Shown piece after piece: positions 28,373 to 38,572 of a stretch of DNA of 64,000 nucleotides. The DNA is from Sphingomonas sp. Leaf208. GTDB lineage: Bacteria; Pseudomonadota; Alphaproteobacteria; Sphingomonadales; Sphingomonadaceae. The position numbers and the translations under genes were made by a program. Location of the stretch: contig NZ_LMKH01000001.1 in assembly GCF_001421415.1 (NCBI RefSeq), forward strand, positions 372,001 through 436,000. The letters are read 5' to 3'. A model generated the notes under the pieces. That model saw nothing but the letters and a program-made list of their open reading frames with translations. It did no database searches and had not been told where the DNA came from. Positions within the stretch are counted from its first letter, which is position 1; each line of letters begins with the position of its first letter.

Positions 28373-29082
28373 CCAGGATCGCACGTGTTTGCCAATCGGC
28401 GCGCAGATTGTCGGGCGACCGCTCGGGGCTAGCGCTGCTCGAGTTCGCTCTGTCGATGCCGATCGTTCTCGCGCTCGGTCTGTACGGCGTCGAGACGGCA
28501 AATCTTGCGCTGGCAAATCTGCGCATCAGCCAGATGGCGCTGAACCTCGCCGACAACGCATCTCGCGTCGGCGTGCAGAGTTCGCTTGCGACGGAGCAAC
28601 TCCGCGAGGTCGATATCAACGACGTTCTGGCAGCGTTGCGCAACCAAGGCGCGGCGATGAAGCTATCGACCCGGGGGCGCGTGACGCTATCGAGCCTGGA
28701 GGAACAGAACGGCAATCAGGTGATCCACTGGCAGCGCTGTCTAGGACTGAAGTCAGGGGTTGGCTATGCATCGAGCTATGGCGCCACGTCGGCGACCGAC
28801 GGCACCGATACCAATGCCGCCAACGATGGCATCATATCGGCGGGGGGCATGGGCGACGCAGGTGCCAAGGTCATCGCGCCGCCGAATTCGGGGCTGATGT
28901 TCGTCGAGATAAACTACGACTATATGCCGGTCGTGGGTACCGCCTGGCTGCCGAGCGGCGCCACCAAGCTCCACTATATCGCTTCGTTCATCGTCAGGGA
29001 CAGACGGGATTTCTCCCAGATCTTTAATCCCGCGCCCGCAACCGCCGCAATCCGGTCGACCTGCGACAAGTTCACGACATGA
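28369..29082 (+). CDS. TadE-like pseudopilin, second copy
   Basis: A 237-residue protein overlapping the previous gene by ATGA (an alternative ATG lies at 28363). The N-terminal helix LALLEFALSMPIVLALGLYG carries the conserved glutamate of TadE-like pilins. It is followed by VETANLALANLRISQMALNL and a C-terminal domain with paired cysteines (QRCLGLKSG and RSTCDKF). It forms one unit with the TadG/TadE genes and is probably inner-membrane anchored with a periplasmic domain. A terminator follows. Confidence 0.85.
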   Translation: MTRIARVCQSARRLSGDRSGLALLEFALSMPIVLALGLYGVETANLALANLRISQMALNLADNASRVGVQSSLATEQLREVDINDVLAALRNQGAAMKLSTRGRVTLSSLEEQNGNQVIHWQRCLGLKSGVGYASSYGATSATDGTDTNAANDGIISAGGMGDAGAKVIAPPNSGLMFVEINYDYMPVVGTAWLPSGATKLHYIASFIVRDRRDFSQIFNPAPATAAIRSTCDKFTT

Positions 29083-29093
29083 CGGCGGTATAA

Positions 29094-29119
29094 GCCGGGG
29101 TTCCTCGCAGAACCCCGGC
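29094..29119. terminator. Bidirectional hairpin between the tad genes and pdhB
   Basis: The 10-base arm GCCGGGGTTC pairs exactly with GAACCCCGGC around a six-base loop. It lies 12 bases after the last tad-like stop and 9 bases before the convergent pdhB stop. There is no U-tract, but the placement fits a shared terminator. Confidence 0.75.
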
Positions 29120-29127
29120 CCATCTTC

Positions 29128-30555
29128 TTACTTGTACGTAACCTTCTTCACCGCCGTCACGACCTTTGCGACATCGACCAGCATCAGCTTTTCGAGGTTC
29201 GCCGCGTAGGGCATCGGCACGTCCTCGTTGGTCACGCGGAGCACCGGTGCGTCGAGGTCGTCGAAGCCGTGCTCCATCACCACCGACACGATCTCAGAGG
29301 CGATCGAGCAGGTCGCCCAATTTTCCTCGACGATGATCATGCGGTTGGTCTTGGCGAGGCTCTTCAGGACCGTCTCGGTGTCGAGCGGGCGCAGCGTGCG
29401 CAGGTCGATGACCTCCGCGTCGATGCCCTCTTCGGCAAGCTTCTCGGCGGCTTCGAGGCTGATGCCGACGCCGATCGAGTAGCTGACGATCGTCACGTCC
29501 TTGCCCTCGCGGACGATCCGCGCCTTGCCGATCGGCAGGACGTGGTTGTCGAGCTTGGGGACGTCGAAGCTGCGGCCGTACATCAGCTCGTTCTCGAGGA
29601 ACACGACCGGATCCTCGGTGCGGATCGCGGCCTTGAGCAGGCCCTTCGCGTCCGCCGCGTCATACGGCGCGATCACGATCAGGCCGGGGACGCTCGCATA
29701 CCACGCCGCGAAGTTGTGCGAATGCTGCGCACCCACGCGCGACGCGGCGCCGTTGGGACCGCGGAACACGATCGGGCAGCGCATCTGGCCGCCCGACATG
29801 TAGTTGGTCTTGGCGGCCGAGTTGATGATGTGGTCGATCGCCTGCAACGCGAAGTTGAAGGTCATGAACTCGACGATAGGGCGAAGGCCGCCCATCGCCG
29901 CGCCCGCACCGATGCCGGCAAAGCCGTATTCGGTTATCGGCGTGTCGATCACGCGACGGTCGCCGAACTCGTCGAGCAACCCCTGCGTGACCTTGTACGC
30001 GCCCTGATACTGCGCAACCTCCTCGCCCATCACGAAGACGCGGTCGTCCTCGCGCATTTCCTCGGCCATCGCATCGCGCAGCGCTTCGCGGACAGTCGTC
30101 TTGACCATCTCGGTGCCCTCGGGAATCGCGGGGTCGGAGATACCGACCTTCTCGGCCGATGCGACGAGCTGCTGCGTGCCGCTCTCGGCCTTGGCAGGCG
30201 AAGCGCCTTCGGGAACCGGTGGTGCCTTGTCGTCCGACGGCGTCTCCTTCGGCGCGGCGTTGGCCGCATCGCCGGAGCGCGCCTCGGTTGGCTTGGCGTC
30301 GCTCGCGCTCTCGCCCTCTTCGAGGATCGTCGCGATGACGGTGCCGACCTTCACGTTGTCGGTGCCCTCAGGCACGCTGATCGACCCGATCGTGCCTTCG
30401 TCGATCGCCTCGAACTCCATCGTCGCCTTGTCGGTCTCGATCTCGGCGAGGATGTCGCCCGACTTGACGCTGTCGCCTTCCTTGACGAGCCACTTGGCCA
30501 GCGTGCCCTCTTCCATCGTCGGGGAGAGCGCGGGCATCTTGATCTCGATCGCCAT
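29128..30555 (-). CDS. pdhB: Pyruvate dehydrogenase E1 beta with N-terminal lipoyl domain
   Basis: A 475-residue protein. Residues 1-80 are a lipoyl domain ([20 protein letters not shown], lipoyl-lysine 43 in [12 protein letters not shown]). An Ala/Pro/Glu linker follows, then the transketolase-like E1-beta ([50 protein letters not shown]). With PdhA it decarboxylates pyruvate and loads acetyl onto lipoyl groups. The lipoyl fusion on E1-beta is known in several alphaproteobacteria. The start overlaps the pdhA stop. E2 and E3 genes are not present in this window. Confidence 0.95.
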   Translation of the reverse strand: MAIEIKMPALSPTMEEGTLAKWLVKEGDSVKSGDILAEIETDKATMEFEAIDEGTIGSISVPEGTDNVKVGTVIATILEEGESASDAKPTEARSGDAANAAPKETPSDDKAPPVPEGASPAKAESGTQQLVASAEKVGISDPAIPEGTEMVKTTVREALRDAMAEEMREDDRVFVMGEEVAQYQGAYKVTQGLLDEFGDRRVIDTPITEYGFAGIGAGAAMGGLRPIVEFMTFNFALQAIDHIINSAAKTNYMSGGQMRCPIVFRGPNGAASRVGAQHSHNFAAWYASVPGLIVIAPYDAADAKGLLKAAIRTEDPVVFLENELMYGRSFDVPKLDNHVLPIGKARIVREGKDVTIVSYSIGVGISLEAAEKLAEEGIDAEVIDLRTLRPLDTETVLKSLAKTNRMIIVEENWATCSIASEIVSVVMEHGFDDLDAPVLRVTNEDVPMPYAANLEKLMLVDVAKVVTAVKKVTYK

Positions 30556-31607
30556 CAGTACTTCTCCACCAGAACGTCGGTGTAGAGCTCGGCGGGATCC
30601 GGCTCGGGCGTCTGTTCGGCGAAATCGGCGGCTTCGTTCACGATTTTCCTGATTTCCTGTTCAAGGGACTTGAGGTCCGCCTCGGTCACGCCCTGCGCGT
30701 CGAGCAGCTTCTTCATGTGATCGATCGGATCCGACTTGTCGCGGACCGCCTGGACCTCGTCACGCGTACGGTACTTGGCCGGATCGGACATCGAGTGGCC
30801 ACGATAGCGATACGTCTTCATCTCGAGGATGACGGGCCCCTTGCCCGCACGGACCCACGCCAACGCTTCCTCGGCGGCACCGCGGCAGGCGAGCACGTCC
30901 ATGCCGTCGACCTGGATGCCGGGAATCCGGAAGCTCTCGCCGCGGCGATACAGCTGGTCCTCGGCGGAAGCGCGATTGACGCTCGTGCCCATCGCGTACT
31001 GGTTGTTCTCGATCACGAAGATGATCGGGAGCTTCCACAGCTCGGCCATGTTGAAGCTCTCGTACACCTGGCCTTGGTTCGCGGCGCCGTCGCCGAAATA
31101 GGCCATGCAGATGCCGCCGTCGTTCGAGTATTTGTGCTTGAACGCGAGGCCGGTGCCGAGCGACACCTGCGCCCCGACGATGCCGTGGCCGCCGTAGAAT
31201 TTATGCTCGGTCGAGAACATGTGCATCGACCCGCCCTTGCCCTTCGAGATACCCGAATTGCGCCCGGTCAGCTCGGCCATGATCACCTTCGGATCGATCC
31301 CGTAGGCAAGCATGTGGCCGTGATCGCGGTAGCCGGTGATCACCGAATCGGTCTCGCCGTTGAGCGCGGACTGCAAGCCGACAGCGACGGCTTCCTGGCC
31401 GATATACAGATGGCAGAAGCCACCGATCAGGCCCAAGCCATAGAGCTGGCCCGCTTTTTCCTCGAAACGGCGGATCAGCAGCATCTGCCGATACATTTCG
31501 AGCAGTTCGTCCTTCGACGCTTCGTACGGCTTCGGTTCGGCCGGTCGTTCGCGGTTCGTAATCGGCGGTTCGGCGATTGCGCGTGCTGGTGGGGGGGTCT
31601 TGGCCAC
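30555..31607 (-). CDS. pdhA: Pyruvate dehydrogenase E1 alpha
   Basis: A 350-residue protein with [41 protein letters not shown], and the thiamine-pyrophosphate motif from [20 protein letters not shown] to ENN. It also has the phosphorylation-loop-like [16 protein letters not shown]. These mark the E1-alpha subunit, which binds TPP and works with the downstream pdhB product. The Pro/Ala-rich N-terminus is unstructured. It is the first gene of the pdhA-pdhB pair; its promoter should lie upstream of 31607. Confidence 0.96.
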   Translation of the reverse strand: MAKTPPPARAIAEPPITNRERPAEPKPYEASKDELLEMYRQMLLIRRFEEKAGQLYGLGLIGGFCHLYIGQEAVAVGLQSALNGETDSVITGYRDHGHMLAYGIDPKVIMAELTGRNSGISKGKGGSMHMFSTEHKFYGGHGIVGAQVSLGTGLAFKHKYSNDGGICMAYFGDGAANQGQVYESFNMAELWKLPIIFVIENNQYAMGTSVNRASAEDQLYRRGESFRIPGIQVDGMDVLACRGAAEEALAWVRAGKGPVILEMKTYRYRGHSMSDPAKYRTRDEVQAVRDKSDPIDHMKKLLDAQGVTEADLKSLEQEIRKIVNEAADFAEQTPEPDPAELYTDVLVEKY

Positions 31608-31750
31608 GATGTGGGAAACCTCGTTTTCCGTAGGGGAGTTGAGGGAGCCTATAGGCGCGGACGGGGCGGAACATCAATTCCCGTCTGGGGTATGTTAGTT
31701 TGCGGGGTGTGGGATGGGGTCTTGTCCCACCTGTTGCGGTTCGAAAGGCT

Positions 31751-31855
31751 ACCACCCCGGCGAAGGCCGGGGCCCAGTTGGGAGGTCGTAGTAACGACGC
31801 GCTGTTCTCAGTTAGCAACGTCCCCCAACTGGGCCCCGGCCTTCGCCGGGGTGGT
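31751..31855. repeat. Inverted repeat, 32-base perfect arms (CCCCGGCGAAGG family)
   Basis: The left arm at 31751-31782 (ACCACCCCGGCGAAGGCCGG then GGCCCAGTTGGG) and the right arm at 31824-31855 are exact complements, with 41 bases between. Each arm can also fold on itself. Diverged relatives occur at 59830-59936 and 60908-61014. Confidence 0.88.
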
Positions 31856-31922
31856 CCTGAGGGGACGGAGGAGATGATCGCACGCACACGCGCGGCAACG
31901 TAGCCCCCCGCCCCCTTGTTCT

Positions 31923-31965
31923 CCCGCGAAGGCGGGAGCCCAGACTGGGCTCCCGCCTTCGCGGG
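31923..31965. repeat. Near-perfect palindrome, CCCGCGAAGGCGGG family
   Basis: The 21-base arm CCCGCGAAGGCGGGAGCCCA plus G is followed after a single base by its exact complement. A longer-spaced relative is at 59700-59770. The arm also contains an inner CCCGC/GCGGG hairpin. Confidence 0.85.
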
Positions 31966-32071
31966 GAAACAAGCTTTCTTCGGTAGGACATCTTCGGCCA
32001 GGCTACTATCCCCAACCCCAAGCAAAGCTCCGGTTGCCCTCGCCGCGCACCCCAGCCTAAAGCCAACAGCA

Positions 32072-33424
32072 ATGGACTCCACCGCAGCCCCCCACCAGCA
32101 TCCCTTACGGATCGCCAATTTCCGCGCCTATTGGCTGTCCCGCTTCACCGGCACCATCGCGGTCAGCGCGATGTCGATCGTGATCGGGTGGCAGGTCTAC
32201 AACATCGCCCGCGAGACGATGGACATCCGCCAGGCGGCCTTCATGCTCGGCATGATCGGGTTCGCGCAGTTCGTGCCGCTGTTCCTGCTCACCCCAATCA
32301 CTGGGCTCGTCTCGGACAGCTTCGACCGCCGCTGGATCGTCCGCGGCACGACCGCGCTGCTGGTGCTCACCGCCGCGACGTTGTGGCTGCTGACCTGGAC
32401 CGGCCACCTCACGCTCGGCGTGCTGTTCGTGGCTGCGGTAGCGTTCGGCGTCGCCCGAGCGTTCTCTGGCCCGGCCTATTCCGCGCTCGCTCCCAACCTG
32501 GTCCCCCGCGCCGTCCTCCCAACCGCGATCGCGATCAGTTCGATCGCCTGGCAGGTCGGCACCATCGCGGGCCCCAGCGTCGGTGGCCTCCTCTACGCGA
32601 TCCACCCGGAGGTCGCCTACGGCGTCGCGACGATCCTGTTCGTCGTCGCGCTGCTCTTCATGTTCCTGATCGGCCCGGTGCCGCAGCCCGCCGCGCAGAC
32701 CGATCACCGCCCCCTCGCCCGGATCATCGAGGGCTTCACCTATGTCCGCCGTAACCGCCTCGTGCTGGCGACGATCACGCTCGACCTGTTCGCGGTGCTG
32801 CTGGCCGGCGCGACGTCGCTGCTCCCGGTCTATTCGCGCGACATCCTCCACGTCGGCTCGCAGGGGTTGGGCGTTCTCGCGGCGGGCATGGGCATTGGCG
32901 CGGCGGTGACGGCGATCTGGTTCTCGGTCCGCCCGATGAGCACCAATGTCGGCGTGAAGATGCTGATCGCCGTCGTCGTGTTCGGCCTCGCGATCCTGAC
33001 CTTCGGCGTCGCCACGCCGATCGTGAACCTGCTCGGCATTGCGCCCGGTACGATCGGCGGCATCCCCGTCCAGCCCGCCTTCGTCCTCAGCCTCGTCGCG
33101 CTGATCGTCGCGGGCGGCGCGGACATGATCTCGGTCTATGTCCGCCAGTCGCTGATCCAGCTCCACACGCCCGATGCGATGCGCGGCCGCGTCAGCGCGG
33201 TGTCTCAGCTCACCATTTCTGCGTCGAACGAACTGGGCGAATTCGAGAGCGGCGTGATGGCCTCGTTGCTCGGCCCCGTAGGCGCAGTGGTGTTCGGCGG
33301 GGTCGGTGCTATTGCGATCACGATCGGCTGGGCGCGACTGTTCCCGGAACTAGGCCGCGCGAAAACCTTTGATCCCCCAGAGATCCTAGAGACCGAACCC
33401 AAACACGGAGAAGCCAAGCCATGA
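32072..33424 (+). CDS. MFS transporter (EntS/DHA3-type exporter)
   Basis: A 450-residue protein with about twelve hydrophobic segments. It starts [20 protein letters not shown] and [20 protein letters not shown], the start of EntS-like major-facilitator exporters. The loop [17 protein letters not shown] corresponds to the MFS motif A region. The substrate is unknown. The ATG at 32072 is chosen because residues encoded further upstream come from a palindromic repeat. It overlaps cysK by ATGA, so the two are co-transcribed, though a metabolic link is unclear. Confidence 0.87.
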   Translation: MDSTAAPHQHPLRIANFRAYWLSRFTGTIAVSAMSIVIGWQVYNIARETMDIRQAAFMLGMIGFAQFVPLFLLTPITGLVSDSFDRRWIVRGTTALLVLTAATLWLLTWTGHLTLGVLFVAAVAFGVARAFSGPAYSALAPNLVPRAVLPTAIAISSIAWQVGTIAGPSVGGLLYAIHPEVAYGVATILFVVALLFMFLIGPVPQPAAQTDHRPLARIIEGFTYVRRNRLVLATITLDLFAVLLAGATSLLPVYSRDILHVGSQGLGVLAAGMGIGAAVTAIWFSVRPMSTNVGVKMLIAVVVFGLAILTFGVATPIVNLLGIAPGTIGGIPVQPAFVLSLVALIVAGGADMISVYVRQSLIQLHTPDAMRGRVSAVSQLTISASNELGEFESGVMASLLGPVGAVVFGGVGAIAITIGWARLFPELGRAKTFDPPEILETEPKHGEAKP

Positions 33425-34341
33425 AGGCCAACTCGATCCTCGATACGATCGGCAACACGCCGCACGTCCGCCTGTCGAAGCTGTTCCCCGAATCCGAAGT
33501 CTGGGTGAAGTCCGAGCGCTCGAACCCCGGCGGTTCGATCAAGGACCGCATCGCGCTCGCCATGATCGAGGCGGCCGAGAAGGACGGCCATCTCCAGCCC
33601 GGCGGCACGATCATCGAGCCGACAAGCGGCAACACGGGCATCGGCCTGGCACTCGTCGCCGCGGTTAAGGGCTACAAGATCGTCCTCGTCATGCCCGAGA
33701 GCATGTCGATCGAACGCCGCCGCCTGATGCTCGCATACGGCGCTACGTTCGACCTGACCCCGCGCGAGAAGGGCATGAAGGGCGCGATTGAGCGTGCGAA
33801 GGAACTGGTCGAGCAGACACCCGGCTCCTGGATGCCGCAGCAGTTCGAAAATCCTGCGAACATCGCCGTGCATGTCGCTACGACCGCGCAGGAAATTCTC
33901 GCCGACTTCCGCGATACGCCGATCGACGTGATCATCACCGGCGTCGGCACCGGCGGTCACATCACCGGCGTTGCGGAGGCGCTGAAGAAGGAATGGCCGT
34001 CGCTCAAGGTCTACGCGGTCGAGCCGGCCGCCTCGCCGGTGATCGCCGGTGGTCAGCCGGGACCTCACCCGATCCAGGGCATCGGCGCGGGCTTCATTCC
34101 GGTTAATCTGCACACGCAGGCGCTCGACGGCGTGATCGAGGTCGATGCCGCAGTGGCCAAGGACATGGCGCGCCGTTCGGCGACCGAAGAGGGCATGCTG
34201 GTCGGCATCAGCTCGGGCGCGACGCTCGCAGCGATCCTTCAGAAGCTGCCCGATCTGCCTGACAACGTTCGGGTTCTCGGGTTCAACTACGACACCGGCG
34301 AGCGCTATCTGTCGGTCCCGGACTTCCTGCCCGAAAAGTGA
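33421..34341 (+). CDS. cysK: Cysteine synthase A (O-acetylserine sulfhydrylase)
   Basis: A 306-residue protein with [13 protein letters not shown], the PLP-binding lysine 41 in [16 protein letters not shown], the substrate loop [12 protein letters not shown], the phosphate loop [10 protein letters not shown] and the C-terminal GISSGAT. It makes cysteine from O-acetylserine and sulfide in the cytoplasm. The length is typical. Its start overlaps the MFS gene, and its stop overlaps the GTG of the SleB-like gene, giving an unusual three-gene run of unrelated functions. Confidence 0.95.
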   Translation: MKANSILDTIGNTPHVRLSKLFPESEVWVKSERSNPGGSIKDRIALAMIEAAEKDGHLQPGGTIIEPTSGNTGIGLALVAAVKGYKIVLVMPESMSIERRRLMLAYGATFDLTPREKGMKGAIERAKELVEQTPGSWMPQQFENPANIAVHVATTAQEILADFRDTPIDVIITGVGTGGHITGVAEALKKEWPSLKVYAVEPAASPVIAGGQPGPHPIQGIGAGFIPVNLHTQALDGVIEVDAAVAKDMARRSATEEGMLVGISSGATLAAILQKLPDLPDNVRVLGFNYDTGERYLSVPDFLPEK

Positions 34342-35651
34342 CAGCAGAGCTTTCCGCGCGCGGCACGAAGGTGCTGCGCGCCACTCTCGTCGGCATCTCC
34401 GCGCTGGCGATCGTCGGGCCTGCGCTGGTCGTCGCCGACCCGCCCACGATCGTCCACGCCTCGAAGCGGGTGAAGCTGCCCGCGGGCCGGGTCGTGCCGC
34501 AAGCCGAAGTGCCCGAGGTCGAGCCGGTGAAGTTCGTCGATCTCAGCCCCGAGGACGCGCGTGCGTTCAACGCGACCGTGCCGTTCTCGACCGATCCCAA
34601 CCCGGCGGCACGGCCGTTCCGCTTCGCCGGCGGCCCGGATGATCTGGCGCGCGCGACGGACTGCATGGCGGCGGGCATCCTCTACGAGGCCGGCGACGAC
34701 ACGCTCGGCGAGCGCGCCGTCGCGCAGGTCGTCCTCAACCGACTGCACCACCCGGCCTTTCCGAAGACCGTGTGCGGCGTGGTGTTCGAGGGGCAGGACC
34801 GTTCGACGGGATGCCAGTTCAGCTTCAGCTGCGACGGCGCGCTCACCCGCTGGCATCCGACGGAGGACGCTTGGCGTCGCGCGCGCGAAGTGGCGGCGGC
34901 GTCGCTATCCGGGGCGGTGTTCAAGCAGGTCGGCTATGCGACGCATTACCATACCGACTGGGTCGTGCCGTACTGGCAGTCGAGCCTCGACAAGATCACC
35001 GCGGTGAACACGCATCTGTTCTTCCGTTGGTCGGGCTGGTGGGGCACGCCACCTGCGTTCGGCCGTCATCCGGAGACGGTCGAGCCGGTCATTGCGCAGA
35101 TTGCCGAGCTGTCGGACGCGCACAAAACCGGCGCGGCGTTGGCTGAGGCGGATGCCGCGCTGGCGGAGGCTTCGATCGCGATGGGGTTTGGACCCGTTAC
35201 CGAGACGACACCTGCTCCCGCGGTGCCAGTCGATGGCGATACGATCCTCGTAGCCCTGCCCCGTGGCCAGACCGCGGACGGGCTCACCACGCTTGCGGCA
35301 CAGGCGTGCGGGGACAAGCCGTTCTGCCGCTACATGGCGTGGACGGACGGTAGCAAGGCGGCGACATCGCTCCCGCTGGCACCCGCCCAGACCGCCGTGC
35401 TGGGCTTCAGCTACCTGCGCGACCGGTCGAGCAATTACGAAAAGTCGTTGTGGAACTGCCGCCAGTTCAAGCGCGCCGATCCGACGCAGTGCATGAAGGT
35501 TCAGGCGACGCTGACGGCTGTGCCGGTGCCTGCTGGGGTTATGCCGACTGCACCAGCGGCCGCCGAATTAAATGGGGTGCGGCGGAAGACGGTGGTGGCC
35601 ACGCCGCCGCAGCCGGCGAACACGCCAGCCACTGCCGCCGCTCCTAAGTAG
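34338..35651 (+). CDS. Exported SleB-type cell-wall hydrolase
   Basis: A 437-residue protein. The N-terminal signal/anchor is [20 protein letters not shown]. The Hydrolase_2 (SleB) domain covers about residues 105-235: [54 protein letters not shown] and [16 protein letters not shown]. The catalytic glutamate is expected in ILYEAGD. A C-terminal extension rich in Ala/Pro follows. It probably cleaves peptidoglycan in the periplasm. GTG 34338 overlaps the cysK stop. A paired-hairpin repeat follows. Confidence 0.88.
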   Translation: MTAELSARGTKVLRATLVGISALAIVGPALVVADPPTIVHASKRVKLPAGRVVPQAEVPEVEPVKFVDLSPEDARAFNATVPFSTDPNPAARPFRFAGGPDDLARATDCMAAGILYEAGDDTLGERAVAQVVLNRLHHPAFPKTVCGVVFEGQDRSTGCQFSFSCDGALTRWHPTEDAWRRAREVAAASLSGAVFKQVGYATHYHTDWVVPYWQSSLDKITAVNTHLFFRWSGWWGTPPAFGRHPETVEPVIAQIAELSDAHKTGAALAEADAALAEASIAMGFGPVTETTPAPAVPVDGDTILVALPRGQTADGLTTLAAQACGDKPFCRYMAWTDGSKAATSLPLAPAQTAVLGFSYLRDRSSNYEKSLWNCRQFKRADPTQCMKVQATLTAVPVPAGVMPTAPAAAELNGVRRKTVVATPPQPANTPATAAAPK

Positions 35652-35665
35652 GGAAGCGCAACCTG

Positions 35666-35776
35666 CCCCCCTCCCTGAAAGGGAGGGGTTGGGGGTGGGT
35701 CGGCCCGCTTGAGCCACAACGGTTCGGATCCGCGGAAACCGACCCGCCCCCTGCCCCTCCCTTCCAGGGAGGGGAG
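35666..35776. repeat. Paired-hairpin intergenic repeat, CCCTCCCT family, copy 3
   Basis: Left arm CCCCCTCCCTGAAAGGGAGG plus GGTTGGGGGTGGGTCGG; right arm CCGACCCGCCCCCTGCCCCT then CCCTTCCAGGGAGGGGAG. It matches the copies at 6613 and 8844 almost base for base in the arms. It lies between convergent genes and may act as a transcription end. Confidence 0.8.
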
Positions 35777-35792
35777 CAGAAGGCAGATCCGA

Positions 35793-37595
35793 TCAGGCGG
35801 CCATGAACATCTCGGGCGGCAGCGCCATCAGCGACTCCGCCCCACCCTCGATCTTCCGACGCAGCGCGCCTGCATCCGGCAGGATCCGCTCGGCGTAGAA
35901 GCGCGCCGTCACCAGCTTGGCGTCGAGAAACGCGGTCTCGCCCTCACCCGCCGCCTTCAGCTTGGTCGCAGCGACCGCCATCCGCAGCCACATCGTACCG
36001 ACCGCGACGATCCCCATCAGGTGCATATAGCTGACCGCGCCCGCGCCGACGTTCTCGGGGTTCTTCATGCCGTTCGCCATGAACCACATCGTCGCCGCCT
36101 GAAGCTGGCCGTTCGCCTTCTCCAGCGCCTCGGCGAACGATGCCGTTGCCGGGTCGCCCTTCGCCGCAGCGACGTCGTCCGCGACCAGCTTGAAGAACGC
36201 CTGGATCCCGCGCCCGCCATTCTGCGCGAGCTTGCGGCCGACAAGATCCATCGCCTGGACGCCGTTGGTGCCCTCGTAGATCATCGCGATCCGGGCATCG
36301 CGGACATATTGCTCCATGCCCCATTCGGCGATGTAGCCGTGACCGCCGTAAACCTGCTGCGCGTTGGTCGCGATCGCATAGCCCATGTCGGTGCCATAGC
36401 CCTTGATGACCGGGGTCAGCAGGCTGATGATGTCGCCGGCAAGCTGGCGCTCCTCCTCGGTCTCGGCATGATGCTCAAGATCGGCCTGGAGCGCGGTCCA
36501 CAGGATCAGCGCGCGCAGGCCTTCTGTCAGCGACTTGCCCTCCATCAGCATGCGGCGGATGTCGGGATGGACGAACAGCGTGTCCGCCTTCTCCTGCGGC
36601 TCCTTCGGCCCGGTCAGCGCGCGACCCTGGCGACGATCATGCGCGTACTGGACGGCATTCTGGTACGCGACTTCCGCCACGCCGAGACCCTGGAGACCGA
36701 CGCCGAGACGCGCGGCGTTCATCATGATGAACATGGCGGCGAGGCCCTTCATCTCCTCGCCGACGAGCCAGCCGGTCGCCGAATCATAATTCATCACGCA
36801 GGTCGAGTTCGCGTGGATGCCCATCTTGTGCTCGATCGACCCGCAGGTGACGCCGTTGCGCGCACCGAGCGAACCGTCCTCGTTAACCAGGAACTTCGGC
36901 ACCACGAACAGCGAGATGCCCTTCGAGCTGTCCGGCGCGCCCGGCGTCTTGGCCAGCACGAGGTGGATGATGTTCTCGGTCAGGTCATGCTCGCCAGACG
37001 AGATAAAGATCTTCGTGCCGGTGATCGCGTACGAGCCATCCGCCTGCGGCTCGGCCTTGGTACGGATCAGGCCGAGATCGGTGCCGCACTGCGCCTCGGT
37101 CAGGTTCATCGTCCCGCCCCATTCGCCCGACACCATCTTCGGCACGTACATCGCCTTCTGCGCGTCCGAGCCCTTGGCGATCAGCGCGGCGATCGCGCCG
37201 TGCGTGAGGCCGGGATACATCGCGAACGCCATGTTCGACGAGATCATGTATTCCTGGAACGCGGTCGACACGACGTGCGGCATGCCCTGCCCGCCATATT
37301 CGGGCTGGTTGCCGAGCGTCGCCCAGCCGCTCTCGACATACTGCTTGTAGGCTTCCTTGAAGCCGTCCGGCGTCGTCACCGAGCCGTCCTCGTGCCGCGT
37401 ACAACCCTGCTGGTCGCCCGACAGGTTGAGCGGGAACAGCACTTCGGCGACGAACTTGCCGCCTTCCTCCAGCACCGCGTCGACGACGTCGGGCGAGGCC
37501 GCATCGAAGCCGGGGAGGTTATTGTAGCGATCGAGCCCGACGACATGCTCGAGGACGAAACGCGTGTCGCGGACGGGGGGCGTATACTGGGGCAT
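35793..37595 (-). CDS. Acyl-CoA dehydrogenase, long form
   Basis: A 600-residue protein with an extra N-terminal region (PPVRDTRFVLEHVVGLDRYN). The ACAD core has GNQPEYGGQGMPHVVSTAFQ, MNLTEAQCGTDLGLIRTKA, GTKIFISSGEHDLTENI, and the flavin-site segment YGGHGYIAEWGMEQYVRDAR followed by IYEGTNGVQAMDLVGRKL. A further C-terminal acyl-CoA-dehydrogenase-type domain is present. It oxidises acyl-CoA thioesters in beta-oxidation or a DmdC-like reaction; the chain-length preference is unknown. A MerR regulator gene lies 3 bases upstream on the same strand, suggesting local control by fatty acids. Confidence 0.93.
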   Translation of the reverse strand: MPQYTPPVRDTRFVLEHVVGLDRYNNLPGFDAASPDVVDAVLEEGGKFVAEVLFPLNLSGDQQGCTRHEDGSVTTPDGFKEAYKQYVESGWATLGNQPEYGGQGMPHVVSTAFQEYMISSNMAFAMYPGLTHGAIAALIAKGSDAQKAMYVPKMVSGEWGGTMNLTEAQCGTDLGLIRTKAEPQADGSYAITGTKIFISSGEHDLTENIIHLVLAKTPGAPDSSKGISLFVVPKFLVNEDGSLGARNGVTCGSIEHKMGIHANSTCVMNYDSATGWLVGEEMKGLAAMFIMMNAARLGVGLQGLGVAEVAYQNAVQYAHDRRQGRALTGPKEPQEKADTLFVHPDIRRMLMEGKSLTEGLRALILWTALQADLEHHAETEEERQLAGDIISLLTPVIKGYGTDMGYAIATNAQQVYGGHGYIAEWGMEQYVRDARIAMIYEGTNGVQAMDLVGRKLAQNGGRGIQAFFKLVADDVAAAKGDPATASFAEALEKANGQLQAATMWFMANGMKNPENVGAGAVSYMHLMGIVAVGTMWLRMAVAATKLKAAGEGETAFLDAKLVTARFYAERILPDAGALRRKIEGGAESLMALPPEMFMAA

Positions 37596-37598
37596 GGT

Positions 37599-38051
37599 TT
37601 ATCCTTGGTTGTCCTGGGCGCGGCTCACTTCGAGGAGGGCCACGAAACTGGTGAGTTCGTCGATGGCGAGATCGATGTCGCGCTTCTGCGCGGTCAGCAG
37701 CGCGATCCGCGCCTGGCTGCGCTCGATCACGACCTGGCGCTGCGCACGCCGACCATCGCCGAGATCGTAGAGGTCGATCATCTCGCGGATCTCGCCGAGG
37801 CTGAACCCGACGCGCTTGCCGCGCAGGATCCAGGCAAGACGCGCGCGATCACGGTGCGAATAGATGCGCTGCGTGCCACGACGCTCGGGCGCGATCAGGC
37901 CCTCGTCCTCGTAGAAACGGAGCGCCCGCGCGGTGACGTCGAATTCGGCCGACAGGTCGGAGATCGTGAAGCTCTCGCGATCATGCCGCGGCTCGATCAC
38001 CGCGTAGGATTGCGGGGTCGCCTGCAATCGAGGGGATGCTTGTGTCGCCAT
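37599..38051 (-). CDS. MerR-family transcriptional regulator
   Basis: A 150-residue protein with a MerR DNA-binding domain (FTISDLSAEFDVTARALRFY, EDEGLIAPERRGTQRIYSHR) and a coiled-coil dimerisation helix (RQVVIERSQARIALLTAQKR). The C-terminal part lacks metal-binding cysteines. It belongs to the group often next to acyl-CoA metabolism genes, and here it precedes the acyl-CoA dehydrogenase gene with only 3 bases between. Its ligand is not known. Confidence 0.88.
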   Translation of the reverse strand: MATQASPRLQATPQSYAVIEPRHDRESFTISDLSAEFDVTARALRFYEDEGLIAPERRGTQRIYSHRDRARLAWILRGKRVGFSLGEIREMIDLYDLGDGRRAQRQVVIERSQARIALLTAQKRDIDLAIDELTSFVALLEVSRAQDNQG

Positions 38052-38083
38052 CCCCGGAGAAATAACTCTCGTTTACGTCAACG

Positions 38084-38572
38084 TCAATTGTCGCAAAGCA
38101 ACTTTCCCTTCGTCGACCGTAGCGTCGCGGCCTCCGATCGCGATTCGCTCATCCGGTCGACGGCCAGTGCCGCGAGCGAGGTGCGGCCGGTGCAAAGGGA
38201 CTCGCAGGCTTCGGGTACTTCGGCCGGAAACACGATGCGATCGCCGTCGAAACGCGCGTCGAACTTGCAGGTGCCGAACGCGAGCTTGAGCGCTTCGCCC
38301 GACCGTTCGACGGTTCCCGACGCTGCGCACGCCTGATCCTCGCCATAGTCGACGCTCACGCCGATCCGTGCGGTCTTCTCAGTGCCGACGACGCAGACCC
38401 GGTCCGTATCGCGCGCCCATGATCCTTGCAGCGGCGCGTTCAAGTCGGGCACGATCCCCGCCGTCTCCGCCGCAGCTTCGAGCCGAGCGCCCGCGCTGTC
38501 CGCCGCCGCAGTCTTCGGCTCGCGCCCACACCCGCCGATTACGAGCGCAAACAACAGCAACGCCCGCTTCAT
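38084..38572 (-). CDS. Small lipoprotein, function unknown
   Basis: A 162-residue protein starting [20 protein letters not shown], a clear lipobox with cysteine 15. The mature part has several cysteines ([35 protein letters not shown]) that could form disulfides in the periplasm. The fold is not recognised. The start is set by ATG 38572, which overlaps the hisI stop by ATGA. It is therefore co-transcribed with hisI, though a functional link is not evident. Confidence 0.82.
   Translation of the reverse strand: MKRALLLFALVIGGCGREPKTAAADSAGARLEAAAETAGIVPDLNAPLQGSWARDTDRVCVVGTEKTARIGVSVDYGEDQACAASGTVERSGEALKLAFGTCKFDARFDGDRIVFPAEVPEACESLCTGRTSLAALAVDRMSESRSEAATLRSTKGKLLCDN

Larger units (their letters stand above)
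31608..32071. other. Divergent intergenic region with two inverted-repeat elements
   Basis: About 460 bases between pdhA and the MFS gene hold the pdhA promoter region and two strong inverted repeats (31751-31855 and 31923-31965). No gene is supported. The frame extending the MFS gene upstream to 31916 only reads through the second palindrome. Confidence 0.6.

Noticed and set aside
31751..31855. Transposon with terminal inverted repeats
   Set aside because: The arms are close together with only 41 bases between, and no transposase lies within or near the element.
31916..32071. Upstream extension of the MFS gene by 52 codons
   Set aside because: The extension reads through an inverted repeat and lacks family residues.
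35709..38336. An 875-codon open frame on the plus strand
   Set aside because: It is entirely antisense to the acyl-CoA dehydrogenase and MerR genes, is rich in Arg/His/Asp as GC-rich shadows are, and has no family motifs.
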